DNA from: Bacteroidales bacterium UBA4353
GTDB taxonomy: Bacteria; Bacteroidota; Bacteroidia; Bacteroidales; Paludibacteraceae
Length of the DNA: 39,644 nucleotides
NCBI GenBank assembly: GCA_002394025.1
Contig: DGSV01000049.1
Location: 1-39,644 of the forward strand
Direction: 5' to 3'
Below the pieces are notes generated by a model. The model was not told the origin of the DNA, did not search any database, and worked only from the letters and a program-made list of their open reading frames with translations. Below, piece after piece: positions 1-8,465 of the stretch. Every line of letters begins with the position of its first letter. Position 1 is the first letter of the stretch. Made by a program: the position numbers and the translations under genes.

Positions 1-8
1 GGAATTCA

Positions 9-62
9 GAAAAGCACACTGTGCTTTTCATCGAAAAATTTGCGGGGATATTGCAAATTTTT
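9..62. repeat. Double-hairpin dispersed element, copy A
   Basis: Two adjacent inverted repeats are visible. Positions 9-29 have 10-bp arms GAAAAGCACA/TGTGCTTTTC around one base. Positions 34-43 and 53-62 form AAAAATTTGC/GCAAATTTTT. Nearly identical copies lie at 38722-38775 and 39000-39054. The layout resembles a REP/BIME-type intergenic element; that comparison is inference. Confidence 0.85.
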
Positions 63-66
63 CTTC

Positions 67-359
67 ACCCCTTCCTTCGGCAGGGGAGGAGTGGCATCCG
101 CACGCAAGGCTGGAGGCGAGAGGCGAGAAGCTGACTTTGTGCACTTTACCCCTCCGCCCTTCGGGCACCTCCCCTTCGAAAGGCAGGGGAGGAGTGGCAT
201 CCGCACGCAAGGCGGAACGCAGGAGGCGGGAGAACACTGAACACTGAACATGAGACACGGGAGGCGGGAGGCGGGAGGCTGACTTTGTGCACTTTACCCC
301 TCCGCCCTTCGGGCACCTCCCCTTCCTTCGGCAGGGGAGGAGTGGCATCCGCACGCAAG
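67..359. repeat. GC-rich module repeated three times
   Basis: A module of about 65 bp recurs at about 146-213 and 295-359, with a 3' part at 67-110. It contains CCCTCCGCCCTTCGGGCACC, then a CTCCCCTTC/GAGGGGAGGAG-type inverted repeat, then GTGGCATCCGCACGCAAG. Degenerate and inverted pieces occur at about 38680-38900. It encodes no protein I recognise. Confidence 0.8.
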
Positions 360-426
360 TCAGGAATCAGGAGTCAGGAATCAGGAATCAGGAGTCAGGA
401 GGCGGGAGGTGGAGGTAGATAAAAAG

Positions 427-452
427 TACGGACACGCAGTGGCGTGTCCGTA
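427..452. repeat. GGACACGC-type hairpin
   Basis: Arms TACGGACACGC and GCGTGTCCGTA pair perfectly (11 bp) around the loop AGTG. It belongs to the same family as the three hairpins upstream of ychF (34915-35022). Confidence 0.8.
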
Positions 453-489
453 TAAATTTCACAATTCAGAATAAATTTCACAATAATTC

Positions 490-571
490 AATGAATGAAC
501 TAATCGTAAATGAATGAATTAATCGTAAATGAATGAACTAATCGTGAATGAACTAATCGTGAATGAACTGA
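490..571. repeat. Tandem array of an 18-19 bp unit
   Basis: About five imperfect copies of a unit containing AATGAACTAATCGT lie head to tail. The last two copies are shortened by four bases. The array stops just before the stop codon (577-579) of the YbjN-like gene. Confidence 0.85.
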
Positions 572-576
572 TGATT

Positions 577-954
577 TTATTCTCCTTTGAGTTCTTTGAA
601 GAACTGGTCAGAGTGGCGGTCAACGGCTTGTATGGCGTTCATATACATCTCGTCGGTTGTGTTGTCATCGGGCAGGAACTCGTAGTAGCACCATACGCGG
701 AAGTCTTTCTCGCCGAGCACGACGAACTTGGTAACGAAGACGTTCTCGTTCATCTTGTTGCAGGTTTCGAGCAAGGTGTCGCGGTCTATCTCAGAGGTGT
801 TGAGAATGCATACGAGTTGGAGGTATGAGGAGTTGTGCTTCCAAGCAAAAAATGACGTGCCTTGGAATTTGAAGCAGATGCTGTGATCGTCTTCATCCAC
901 GATGGGGAATCCGTTGCGCTGGAGATAGTCTTTAAAGCGTTCGTAACCTTTCAT
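577..954 (-). CDS. YbjN-like domain protein
   Basis: 125 residues, probably cytosolic, with no signal peptide or membrane segment. The size and pattern (an N-terminal helix 'YERFKDYLQRNGFP', a strand-rich middle, an acidic C-terminal helix) fit the YbjN/type III secretion chaperone-like fold. Members of that family are poorly characterised and often linked to stress responses. The start at 954 gives a 5' leader of roughly 45 bases from a TATCTTTG box (1010-1003). It stands alone: a gap of about 110 bases separates it from the large gene upstream, and a tandem repeat follows its stop. The family call is by overall resemblance only, so the function stays unassigned. Confidence 0.7.
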   Translation of the reverse strand: MKGYERFKDYLQRNGFPIVDEDDHSICFKFQGTSFFAWKHNSSYLQLVCILNTSEIDRDTLLETCNKMNENVFVTKFVVLGEKDFRVWCYYEFLPDDNTTDEMYMNAIQAVDRHSDQFFKELKGE

Positions 955-1002
955 AGTTGTAATAAATTTTGAGGGTTAATATTAAGTATTCGGTAGTGAT
1001 GG

Positions 1003-1010
1003 CAAAGATA
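1003..1010 (-). promoter_or_regulatory. Putative -7 box upstream of the YbjN-like gene
   Basis: On the minus strand, TATCTTTG matches the Bacteroidetes -7 consensus TAnnTTTG. TTTG candidates for the -33 element occur but at off-consensus spacings (16 and 24 bases), so this is a weak promoter call. Confidence 0.4.
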
Positions 1011-1065
1011 ATGATTTTTTTGTAAACAAATCACCAAATGAAACAATAATTTGTCAAATAGTAAA

Positions 1066-4005
1066 TTATTTGATTTTTATCATGGCGTGTGATTGTGCTC
1101 CGTCGATGAGTATGGTTATATCCTCGTTGAGTGTGATATGTCTGAGCATTTCCGTCTCTTCCACAGCCGGCAGGTCATTGAGTTGCTCTTCACGGAATAC
1201 GTCGCCTGGTCGCGCGAAGTTATCGACATTGACGTATCCTACGTTGAAAGATGTCATATTTTGGAAGAAGTGAGTTCCTTGGCTTGGGTCCACACGGAAG
1301 TCCGGCAGAGCACATTCCACTATTGTTTTGGCTTCGCTGATATCGCTCCATTGTACCGGTACTCCAAGTGTTGGTTCCGCCGAGCCCCATCTGCCGTATC
1401 CTATGAGCAGGTATCCCCTGCCCTGCTGTCGCATCTGCGCGTTCCAGAGTCGTAGTGTTGCCGCTATTTCCCGCGTGCGCATTTTGTCGAAGGTGTCTTG
1501 TCGGACGTAGATGATATCTTTGACGGATTCGACTTTGCCCACTCCCAGCGCGCTGTCAGCGATGATTAGTGCGTTTGTCTGGTCAATATTTTGCCAATCG
1601 AGTTTTACGGTTAGCGTGTCGGCGCTGATAGGTCTGATTTGCAGTACGTTGAAGATAGGTATGTCGTCGTTTGCCGGTATGTTGGCAGCGAATTCTATTT
1701 CTACGGGGCATTTCATTTCCTGCTGTGCGATACGCAGCAGTTCCTCGGTAATTTTGGCGAGCGGGAAGGTATTGAATTTCAGTATTTGTGCGAATGTGAT
1801 AAATCGCGGTCCCGAGGGGTAGCATGAATCGACGATACGCTGGTTTTCGTAGTCGTAAGTTGACGCCACATATTTCAGTGATTCGAATTGTTCGCAGTCG
1901 GCAATGGTGAGTCGTGTGAGGTTTACGGCGTCATCTACTGATGTTTTGAATTTCTCGGGTTGCATATTCAGAGCCAGTATTGACTTCTGCGTGTCGCGCA
2001 TGGTTAGTTCCGGCGTTGATGTTTGCAGCACATGGTTTGGGTATGAAGGCGAGAAGCGCAGTACCTGTTCTCCGTCAACGACTACCTTGCCCAGTCCGTA
2101 TGCAATTTTCACGACCCCCTGATGTGCTTGTTCGTATCCCACGGGGTAGAAATTGACGCTGCGCGCTATGCCGGATATGGTAGGGAAGAAATATCCGTTT
2201 TGTTCCTCGCCGCATATTTCCTGCACAATGATAGCCATTTTTTCTTCGGAAATGACGTTGGCAGTGGATGTTATGTAGCCTCTTGCCGCCGCGAAATACA
2301 CTGCGGCATAGACGCTTTTGATTGCTTTACCGATAAGTCGCAGCTGCTGGTCCTCATTATCTGTCGAGGGCACCATATATGTTGAATAGACACCTGCAAA
2401 AGGTTGATAGTAGGAGTCTTCGAGTCGGCTTGATGAACGTACTGCAAGAGGTTTTTGCGCTACTTTTATGAAATGCCTCAGAGCGTCGATGAGGTCCGCC
2501 GGCAGTGTTGAAGCCACGAATTCGGAAAGGATTTCTTCGTCGTTAAGGTCCGACTCGATGACGTATTGCAGTCCGTTGTCGCTTATGAACCGGTCGAAGA
2601 ATTCTGTGGTGATGACCATGGTTCGTGGTATGGTGACGCGCGCGTTGTCCCATTTGTCGTAGAGGTGGTACTTTTGCAGTACATGGTTGAGGAAAGCCAA
2701 GCCTCGGGCTTTGCCACCAAGCGAACTATTACCGACACGTGCGAAAGATATGGTATCGTTATACGTTTCGGGGTTGTACTTAGCCACTACTCCGAGGGCT
2801 TGCCGAGTGCGGTAGTCATGTATGAGTCGGATATTTGTGTTGCGGATGTCGTTGATGGTGCTCTGGTCTGTGATTTTGAGTACGCTGACCTGATGTCCGA
2901 CATCGAATAGTCCGCGTGCGAAGAGCCACTTGCTCAAGTAGTTATTGTCGGACAGGTGTCGGAATGCGTTGTCGGGTATTGTGGCTATGATATGTTCAAA
3001 GCCTTCGAGGTCGTTAGCGCGGGCTATCTCATGCCCTGTGTCGGGGTCTGTGGCTACGAAATCTCCGAAGCCGAATTCGCGTCCTATATATTCCGTGAGT
3101 TGTTGCGTGAGTGTTTTGCTTGTTTTGACGATAAATCCAACGTTGATTTTTTTTGCCTCGGCACGCATTGTTTCCTGCGATGACTGCATGAGCACCGGCA
3201 TGGTTGGTATGTCGGCACGTATGAGTCGGCAGAGGTCGAAACCGGCATCGAGTTTTTCGGTATCGGGGCTATCACCTTTATGGATGACAAATCCTATGTC
3301 GGATATCACGCCGATGATATTGCGAGAGTATTTATGGTAGAGCTGTACCGCCTCGTCGTAGCATGTAGCCATTAGTACTTTAGGTCGCGAGCGTTTCCTG
3401 ACCAGCTGCTGTTTTTCGTTGATGGCGTCACGTATGGCAATGCTGTTTTGTTTGAGGACAAGTTTATAGAGCAGAGGGAGATACGTGGAGTAGTAGCGTA
3501 CTGAGTCTTCGACGAGCAATATGGCCCTGACACCTTCTGTCAGGATATCATGGTCGGCATTAAGGCTATCCTCGATGAGTTTGATGATGGCAATGATCAG
3601 GTCCGTGGAGTTATTCCAGCAAAAGACGTAATCGACAGCACTGTTGACAGATGTTAGCAGGCTGTTATAGAGCGTTTTAGAAAACGATGTGAGTAGTACT
3701 ACCGGAGTGTGAGGCGCTATTTGTTTGCTGTTTGTGGCAAAGATGTCGATATCCTGCGCCGCGGCATTATGCATCACGATAATAATATCGAAGCGCTCAC
3801 CCTTATTAAGCAGGGAGAGCGCATCGTCTTTCGTTTCAGTACGCACCACGGAAGGAGGGTTACTGAGGTTTAGTTCGGCGTATTCCTGAGCTATCTGCAC
3901 TTCAATACGTCCGTCCTCTTCGAGCACGAAACTGTCATAGTTATTACAAACGAGTAGAATACGCTTTACTCGTTTCGCCATTAGTTCGGCAAAATTACCT
4001 TCCAT
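1066..4005 (-). CDS. Receiver-like and PEP/pyruvate-binding domain protein
   Basis: 979 residues. The N-terminal 320 or so residues look like two response-regulator receiver-like modules: 'RILLVCNNYDSF' near residue 15, then 'AILLVEDS' near 165 with 'GVISDIGF' holding a plausible acceptor Asp. After a linker comes a PEP/pyruvate-binding (PPDK N-terminal, ATP-grasp) domain, with 'SSLGGKARGLAFLN' and 'PLAVRSSSRLEDSYYQPFAG'. I find no central phosphohistidine domain (no GGxTSH motif) and no C-terminal PEP-binding barrel. It is therefore unlikely to be a complete PEP synthase, although automatic annotation often uses that name. It may be a nucleotide-dependent phosphotransferase or a signalling protein. 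It lies downstream of rnfA, separated by a 9-bp repeat array, and could be co-transcribed with the Rnf operon. Confidence 0.8.
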   Translation of the reverse strand: MEGNFAELMAKRVKRILLVCNNYDSFVLEEDGRIEVQIAQEYAELNLSNPPSVVRTETKDDALSLLNKGERFDIIIVMHNAAAQDIDIFATNSKQIAPHTPVVLLTSFSKTLYNSLLTSVNSAVDYVFCWNNSTDLIIAIIKLIEDSLNADHDILTEGVRAILLVEDSVRYYSTYLPLLYKLVLKQNSIAIRDAINEKQQLVRKRSRPKVLMATCYDEAVQLYHKYSRNIIGVISDIGFVIHKGDSPDTEKLDAGFDLCRLIRADIPTMPVLMQSSQETMRAEAKKINVGFIVKTSKTLTQQLTEYIGREFGFGDFVATDPDTGHEIARANDLEGFEHIIATIPDNAFRHLSDNNYLSKWLFARGLFDVGHQVSVLKITDQSTINDIRNTNIRLIHDYRTRQALGVVAKYNPETYNDTISFARVGNSSLGGKARGLAFLNHVLQKYHLYDKWDNARVTIPRTMVITTEFFDRFISDNGLQYVIESDLNDEEILSEFVASTLPADLIDALRHFIKVAQKPLAVRSSSRLEDSYYQPFAGVYSTYMVPSTDNEDQQLRLIGKAIKSVYAAVYFAAARGYITSTANVISEEKMAIIVQEICGEEQNGYFFPTISGIARSVNFYPVGYEQAHQGVVKIAYGLGKVVVDGEQVLRFSPSYPNHVLQTSTPELTMRDTQKSILALNMQPEKFKTSVDDAVNLTRLTIADCEQFESLKYVASTYDYENQRIVDSCYPSGPRFITFAQILKFNTFPLAKITEELLRIAQQEMKCPVEIEFAANIPANDDIPIFNVLQIRPISADTLTVKLDWQNIDQTNALIIADSALGVGKVESVKDIIYVRQDTFDKMRTREIAATLRLWNAQMRQQGRGYLLIGYGRWGSAEPTLGVPVQWSDISEAKTIVECALPDFRVDPSQGTHFFQNMTSFNVGYVNVDNFARPGDVFREEQLNDLPAVEETEMLRHITLNEDITILIDGAQSHAMIKIK

Positions 4006-4027
4006 GAGTTTTCTTTTATTGAGAGGG

Positions 4028-4104
4028 CTAGGATGGCTAGATTTGCTAGGTTTACTAGGTTTGCTAGATTAGCTAGAATTGCTAGGTTTGCTAGAATTTC
4101 TAGG
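4028..4104. repeat. CTAG 9-bp tandem array 1
   Basis: Eight consecutive 9-bp units of the form CTAGRNTTG (for example CTAGATTTG, CTAGGTTTA) are followed by a final CTAGG. The last CTA (4100-4102) is the stop codon of rnfA read on the minus strand. The array thus fills the space between rnfA and the start of the next gene (4005). The same unit type occurs at 10939-11019 and, in a variant form, at 28989-29096. Confidence 0.95.
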
Positions 4105-4672
4105 CCATTCCTGAGAAGCCCATGAATGCCATAGCCAGCAGACTGGCGGTTATGAGGGCTATCGGCGTACCTTTCATACCTTCGGGAACATCGGCAGTGG
4201 CGAGTTGTTCACGAATGCCGGCGAAGAGTACCATAGCCAGTGTAAAGCCGAGAGCTGTACCTATAGCATAGACGCTTGACATGAGCAGGTTCATATCCTT
4301 ATTGATGACATCAATGGCAACACCGAGTATGGTGCAGTTGGTGGTTATCAGAGGCAGGAACACACCCAGTGCGGCATAGAGTGACGGTGATGTTTTCTTG
4401 AGCACTATCTCGACGATTTGCACCAAGGCAGCGATAACGAGGATATAGACAATGGTTTGCAGGAACTGCAGATTGAGAGGTACGAGACAGTAGTGGTAGA
4501 GCAGCCATGTGACAATCGTTGAGATGAACATAACGAATGTCACCGCCATGCCCATGCCCAGTGATGTATCCACTTTTTTGCTCACTCCGAGGAATGGGCA
4601 TATACCGAGGAATTGCGCCAAGACGATATTATTGACGAATATCGTGGCTATGATTAGTGTGAAGTATATCAT
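4100..4672 (-). CDS. rnfA: Rnf complex subunit A
   Basis: Integral membrane subunit of the ion-translocating ferredoxin:NAD+ oxidoreductase (Rnf). 190 residues, the normal family length, with about six hydrophobic helices. The two half-symmetric motifs with the conserved cysteines are present: 'FLGICPFLG' (Cys25) and 'TTNCTILG' (Cys113). In this family they share an intramembrane [2Fe-2S] cluster with RnfE. Its start is 9 bases after the rnfE stop, and it is the last rnf gene. Its stop codon is embedded in the first CTAG of the 9-bp array that follows. Confidence 0.97.
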   Translation of the reverse strand: MIYFTLIIATIFVNNIVLAQFLGICPFLGVSKKVDTSLGMGMAVTFVMFISTIVTWLLYHYCLVPLNLQFLQTIVYILVIAALVQIVEIVLKKTSPSLYAALGVFLPLITTNCTILGVAIDVINKDMNLLMSSVYAIGTALGFTLAMVLFAGIREQLATADVPEGMKGTPIALITASLLAMAFMGFSGMA

Positions 4673-4681
4673 GACCGCTTA

Positions 4682-5275
4682 TTATTTTTTAGTTACTTTA
4701 TTGAAAATGGCTACGAGGTATCCGAGAGTCATGAAGGCTCCGGGAGCCAGCACGAATGTTAGTGCTCCGTATTGTTCCGGGAACAGTGTGAAGTTGAATA
4801 TTTTTCCTGTACCGAGCAGTTCTCTGCATGCTCCGAGCAATGTGAGAGCTATGGTAAATCCGAGTCCTATTCCTACGCCGTCGAGTGCCGAATCAAGTGG
4901 TCCGTTCTTTGCGGCAAAGCTTTCGGCACGTCCGAGTACTATGCAGTTAACGACGATTAGGGGTATGAATAGTCCGAGAGTTTCATAGAGTCCGGGTGTA
5001 TAGGCTTGCATAACGAGCTGCACGACGGTTACGAAAGCCGCTATGACAACTATGTAGCATGGTATATGCACCTTATCGGGGATGAGGTTGCGCAGACATG
5101 AGATAACGAAGTTGGAGCATATCAGCACCACCATTGTGGCAAGTCCCATAGACATACCGTTGATGGCTGATGATGTCGTTCCCAAGGTGGGGCACATACC
5201 GAGGAAGAGCACGAAGGTGGGGTTTTCCTTGATGATGCCGTTAACGATTATAGCGAGTTTATTATTCATAATCAC
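4682..5275 (-). CDS. rnfE: Rnf complex subunit E
   Basis: Membrane subunit paralogous to RnfA, inserted in inverted topology. 197 residues with about six helices. 'FLGMCPTLGTTS' (Cys28) and 'VVNCIVLGRAE' (Cys111) are the counterparts of the RnfA cysteines that bridge an iron-sulfur cluster in the membrane core. A second in-frame Met at codon 3 (5269) is an equally possible start. It is separated from rnfG by 16 bases and from rnfA by 9, so the three are surely one transcript. Confidence 0.97.
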   Translation of the reverse strand: MIMNNKLAIIVNGIIKENPTFVLFLGMCPTLGTTSSAINGMSMGLATMVVLICSNFVISCLRNLIPDKVHIPCYIVVIAAFVTVVQLVMQAYTPGLYETLGLFIPLIVVNCIVLGRAESFAAKNGPLDSALDGVGIGLGFTIALTLLGACRELLGTGKIFNFTLFPEQYGALTFVLAPGAFMTLGYLVAIFNKVTKK

Positions 5276-5291
5276 TGATATTTAATGTGTA

Positions 5292-5870
5292 TTATATTCC
5301 GGCTTCTTGAATTGCTATCAGCCCATAGGCGCTATTGAGTGCTTTGAGGAAGCATCGTGATGATATTGTAGCGGCGGTTATGGCATCTACCTCACCACCA
5401 TCTTTGCTGACCGTGAGATTGTCGTTAGCGGGGTTTTTGCCTATGACATTACCTTTTCCGCCCTCGGAAAACCATTCGGGCATCTTGCTGCCGAGTCCCG
5501 GTGTCTCCTGATGGGCAAGGACGTTATATCCCACGACATTGAAGTTCTTATCGAAACCGAACATGATTTTCACTTCGCCTCCGAATCCCATTTCGATAAC
5601 CTGCACGGCATAGCCAACTTTTTCGTTGTCCTTGAGCAGCGGGAATATCAGAGCCTGTTTGCCGTTAGGTGTTGTTTTATCTATTTGTTCGCCTACTGTG
5701 TCAAACTGCGGAGCCACGGCTTTGATGGCGTTGGTTTGTTTGGCAGTTTCCGCCTTCGCGATAGGCTCTTTGGTGATGGCATATACGCCACCAAGTATCA
5801 CACCCACCACGAGGCTAATGATGGTGAGCGAGAGGAACATGTTGAGTAATGAATTCTGTAACTTAGCCAT
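5292..5870 (-). CDS. rnfG: Rnf complex subunit G, covalent flavoprotein
   Basis: 192 residues. One N-terminal membrane helix (about residues 10-32) is followed by a periplasmic FMN-binding domain. The flavin-attachment motif reads 'DAITAATISS', with Thr168 the expected residue for the phosphoester bond to FMN. Other parts of the fold are visible as 'GFGGEVKIMFGFD' and 'QETPGLGSKM'. In Rnf, electrons pass through this subunit during ferredoxin:NAD+ transfer. The start lies 9 bases after the rnfD stop. Confidence 0.95.
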   Translation of the reverse strand: MAKLQNSLLNMFLSLTIISLVVGVILGGVYAITKEPIAKAETAKQTNAIKAVAPQFDTVGEQIDKTTPNGKQALIFPLLKDNEKVGYAVQVIEMGFGGEVKIMFGFDKNFNVVGYNVLAHQETPGLGSKMPEWFSEGGKGNVIGKNPANDNLTVSKDGGEVDAITAATISSRCFLKALNSAYGLIAIQEAGI

Positions 5871-5879
5871 AGCGCGTAA

Positions 5880-6848
5880 TTATTTTGTGACGCCGAAGCG
5901 ACGGGGTTTGATATATTTGTTTATCAGCGGAGAGCATGCGTTGAGCATGAGTATGGCGAACGACATACCTTCGGGATAGCTTCCGAAGCGTCGTATCAGT
6001 ATCGCCAAGACTCCTATGAGGCATCCGTAGAGCAGTTGTCCGCGTGGTGTGACGGGCGATGTTACATAGTCAGTGGCCATATATATCGCACCGAGCATGA
6101 GACCTCCGGCGAGTATTTGCTGCAGGGCCAGGTGTATGTCAAAGCCGTAGCACAGGAATGCCGTGCAGAAAGCCGCGAGCAGAATGCTGACGGGTATGTG
6201 CCATGTGATTGTTTTGCGGCATAGCATATATATACCGCCGATGATTAGTGCCAATGCGCACACCTCACCGAGCGAACCGCCATGCATACCGAGCAGCATA
6301 TCAAGAGCTGAAGGCATTTGCTGCAAGGCTTCGGTATCACCGGCTACGTATTGTTGGAAAAGATATAGCGGTGTGGCACCCGTTGTGACATCGGTGTAGT
6401 GCGCCTGCTGCATTGGTTGGGGCCATGTTGTCATCTGTGCCGGGAAAGCCACGAGCAGGAATACGCGTCCTACGAGGGCCGGGTTAAAGATATTTTGCCC
6501 CAGTCCGCCAAAAGTCATCTTGCCCACTCCGATAGCTATCAGGGCTCCGATGATGATAATCCATACGGGCAGGTTGCTGGGTACGTTGAAAGCCAGCAGC
6601 ACACCGGTGAGTACGGCACTCAGGTCACCGATACGGACTTCGGTCTTGAGGATAAATTTTTCGATCAGGTACTCAAAGAGTACGCACGACACCACAGAGG
6701 TAAGTGTTACCACGACAGCGCCAAGGCCGTAGTAGTAGAACGACACGCACAGCGCCGGAGCTAAGGCTATCAGCACGTCAAGCATACTTTTGCGCACGCT
6801 GTTACCACTGTGAACGTGAGGCGAGAGAGATACATTGAGATTAGACAT
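5880..6848 (-). CDS. rnfD: Rnf complex subunit D
   Basis: Membrane subunit with a covalently bound FMN; 322 residues with multiple hydrophobic helices (family usual about 320-350). The flavin-attachment motif is 'TTGATPL', with Thr159 as the likely FMN-linked residue. 'FGGLGQNIFNPALVGRVFL' just before it is typical of the RnfD/NqrB family. RnfD is part of the ion-translocating core. Its start is 49 bases after the stop of a secreted protein gene that separates it from rnfC, an unusual arrangement. Confidence 0.96.
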   Translation of the reverse strand: MSNLNVSLSPHVHSGNSVRKSMLDVLIALAPALCVSFYYYGLGAVVVTLTSVVSCVLFEYLIEKFILKTEVRIGDLSAVLTGVLLAFNVPSNLPVWIIIIGALIAIGVGKMTFGGLGQNIFNPALVGRVFLLVAFPAQMTTWPQPMQQAHYTDVTTGATPLYLFQQYVAGDTEALQQMPSALDMLLGMHGGSLGEVCALALIIGGIYMLCRKTITWHIPVSILLAAFCTAFLCYGFDIHLALQQILAGGLMLGAIYMATDYVTSPVTPRGQLLYGCLIGVLAILIRRFGSYPEGMSFAILMLNACSPLINKYIKPRRFGVTK

Positions 6849-6897
6849 CTGGATATAATGAATTTAATTGTTTTTTTTTAGAATAAAGAGCAAACTT

Positions 6898-8463
6898 CTA
6901 TTTTACAATAACTTTGCTTGTATTGCCGCCATTGCGGATGATATAGACTCCCGTGGGGAGTTTTCCGTTGAGGACAGTGACATTATTTCCCGCGGCGTCA
7001 TAGATTTTCGTGTCTTGGCCGATAAGCACTTTGCCTTCATCGGTAATGACAGGCAATGCCGACTGCTGTGCTGTCACTGCCACTTCCGCGTTAAGACTGT
7101 TCATTCCCGTCAGTGCGTCCCACGTGCCGACATTAGCAAACCGTATGGCATATTTCGGATTGTTTGCCAAAGACTCGTAGGCATCGGGCATAAAGAGGTA
7201 GAGTTGGTAGGTTCCTTGCGGCATATCCTGCGGCAGAGTGACTTGCCCGGTGAGTGTTGTCACCACACCATTAGGGAGCCATTGTCTTGGGTCGCTATTG
7301 AGTTTTATGGGATATGTGTCTTGACCGTTTTTGAGCACGAGATAGACATGACGCTTGTTATAGAGAGGTGCATAGCCCACATTGGCGATATTTATCGTCA
7401 GTGATATCTGCGCACCGGCGACTGCCGTTTGAGGCAGTGTGGCATCGACCAGTTGGTAGCGATATCCCATACGACGGTTGAGTTCATCGAAGGTACCGTT
7501 TTGCCGCCACTTATTGGTAGTTATTTCGGCATATTCGGCACCGCAGAACGACCAATGGTAGCGAGCCATAGCCTGTGTCGTCAGGTCATAGGTGGCGTTG
7601 CGGTTCGCCACGCTTGACGACTCGATATTCGTCTCACCGCCATTAGGCACATAGAGTGTTTCGTCGGCGATATACTGCCTGAGCACAGGGTCGTCATCGG
7701 TTTCGTTGTCATCGCGGCTATAGGTTCCTTCATCGCCCCAGTCGTTGAGGAACGCGTCGTTATGGTGCCCGATGCGCGCCCTTGGTGTGTTACCGTATGC
7801 GGGCTGTCGGGTTAGTGGTATTTCATCGCCCTGATATTCAATTTTTATCAGAGGATATCTCACGAGCAGGAAGCGGTCTTCGGGTAGTGCGTCAAGCAGC
7901 GCGTCTATCACCGCACGGCGGTCGTTATTGAGGTGCTGGCTTTCGTTGCCGAAGTTCTGGCTGTAGTACCATTCTCCCCAACGTCCCACAAAGCCCGCTT
8001 CAAGCACATAGATGACATCGGCATTGTCGGCGAGGTGTTGTTTGAGTTGAGTGAGGTGTTGCTGCACGCGGCTGAGTGGCGCATCGGATTTGTCGGACTC
8101 GCAGTAGGCGAATCGCAACACGCATTTGAAACCTTTGTCGCGCAACACCTGCATATCAGCGTCAAAACCGTTGAGCATGGCCTGTGACAGGGCTTTGTCG
8201 CGATAGTTGGTGAGGTAGTAAACGAGCACCACGAGGCGCTGGCTCTGCCGTTCTCCGCTCTGGTCGAAAAAGTCTTCGTTGCCGACGAGCAGCGAGGGGT
8301 CGCTGTCAGATATTTCGTCTTGTATCTCGTCGGTGAAGCCTCGTTCAGGGTTGGGGAATATGGTGGTATTATCGGCGATATAGGTCACGGACTCCGCCAT
8401 GACACTATTAATGCCGATTACAAGCATACATAGTATGATGTTCAACACCCTATTCATAAGCAT
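6898..8463 (-). CDS. Secreted DUF4874/DUF4832-type protein with C-terminal sorting domain
   Basis: 521 residues. An N-terminal signal peptide ends near 'NSVMAES' (about residue 24). The body starts with 'FPNPERGFTDE', the hallmark of the DUF4874 TIM-barrel-like domain (about 35-260), followed by a DUF4832 region ('RIGHHNDAFLNDWGDEGTY' near 230) and a beta-sandwich ('SLTINIANVGYAPLYNKR', 'VYLVLKNG'). The last 60 residues, with 'GVYIIRNGG' and a basic end, look like a type-A sorting signal for type IX secretion. The fold suggests a carbohydrate-active surface protein; no substrate can be inferred. It starts 2 bases after the rnfC stop and ends 49 bases before rnfD, so it sits inside the rnf operon on the same strand. 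Met3 (8457) is an alternative start. Confidence 0.8.
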   Translation of the reverse strand: MLMNRVLNIILCMLVIGINSVMAESVTYIADNTTIFPNPERGFTDEIQDEISDSDPSLLVGNEDFFDQSGERQSQRLVVLVYYLTNYRDKALSQAMLNGFDADMQVLRDKGFKCVLRFAYCESDKSDAPLSRVQQHLTQLKQHLADNADVIYVLEAGFVGRWGEWYYSQNFGNESQHLNNDRRAVIDALLDALPEDRFLLVRYPLIKIEYQGDEIPLTRQPAYGNTPRARIGHHNDAFLNDWGDEGTYSRDDNETDDDPVLRQYIADETLYVPNGGETNIESSSVANRNATYDLTTQAMARYHWSFCGAEYAEITTNKWRQNGTFDELNRRMGYRYQLVDATLPQTAVAGAQISLTINIANVGYAPLYNKRHVYLVLKNGQDTYPIKLNSDPRQWLPNGVVTTLTGQVTLPQDMPQGTYQLYLFMPDAYESLANNPKYAIRFANVGTWDALTGMNSLNAEVAVTAQQSALPVITDEGKVLIGQDTKIYDAAGNNVTVLNGKLPTGVYIIRNGGNTSKVIVK

Positions 8464-8465
8464 TT

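Larger units (their letters stand above)
1..576. repeat. Gene-free repeat region at left edge
   Basis: No credible gene is present; the reading frames here are products of repeats. In order it holds: a double-hairpin element (9-62); GC-rich modules in three copies (about 67-110, 146-213, 295-359); short direct repeats built on AGGAATC/AGGAGTC (about 360-400); a perfect GGACACGC-type hairpin (427-452); and a tandem array of an 18-19 bp unit containing AATGAACTAATCGT (about 490-571) that ends right at the stop codon of the next gene. The same families recur near the right end of the window. Confidence 0.85.
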
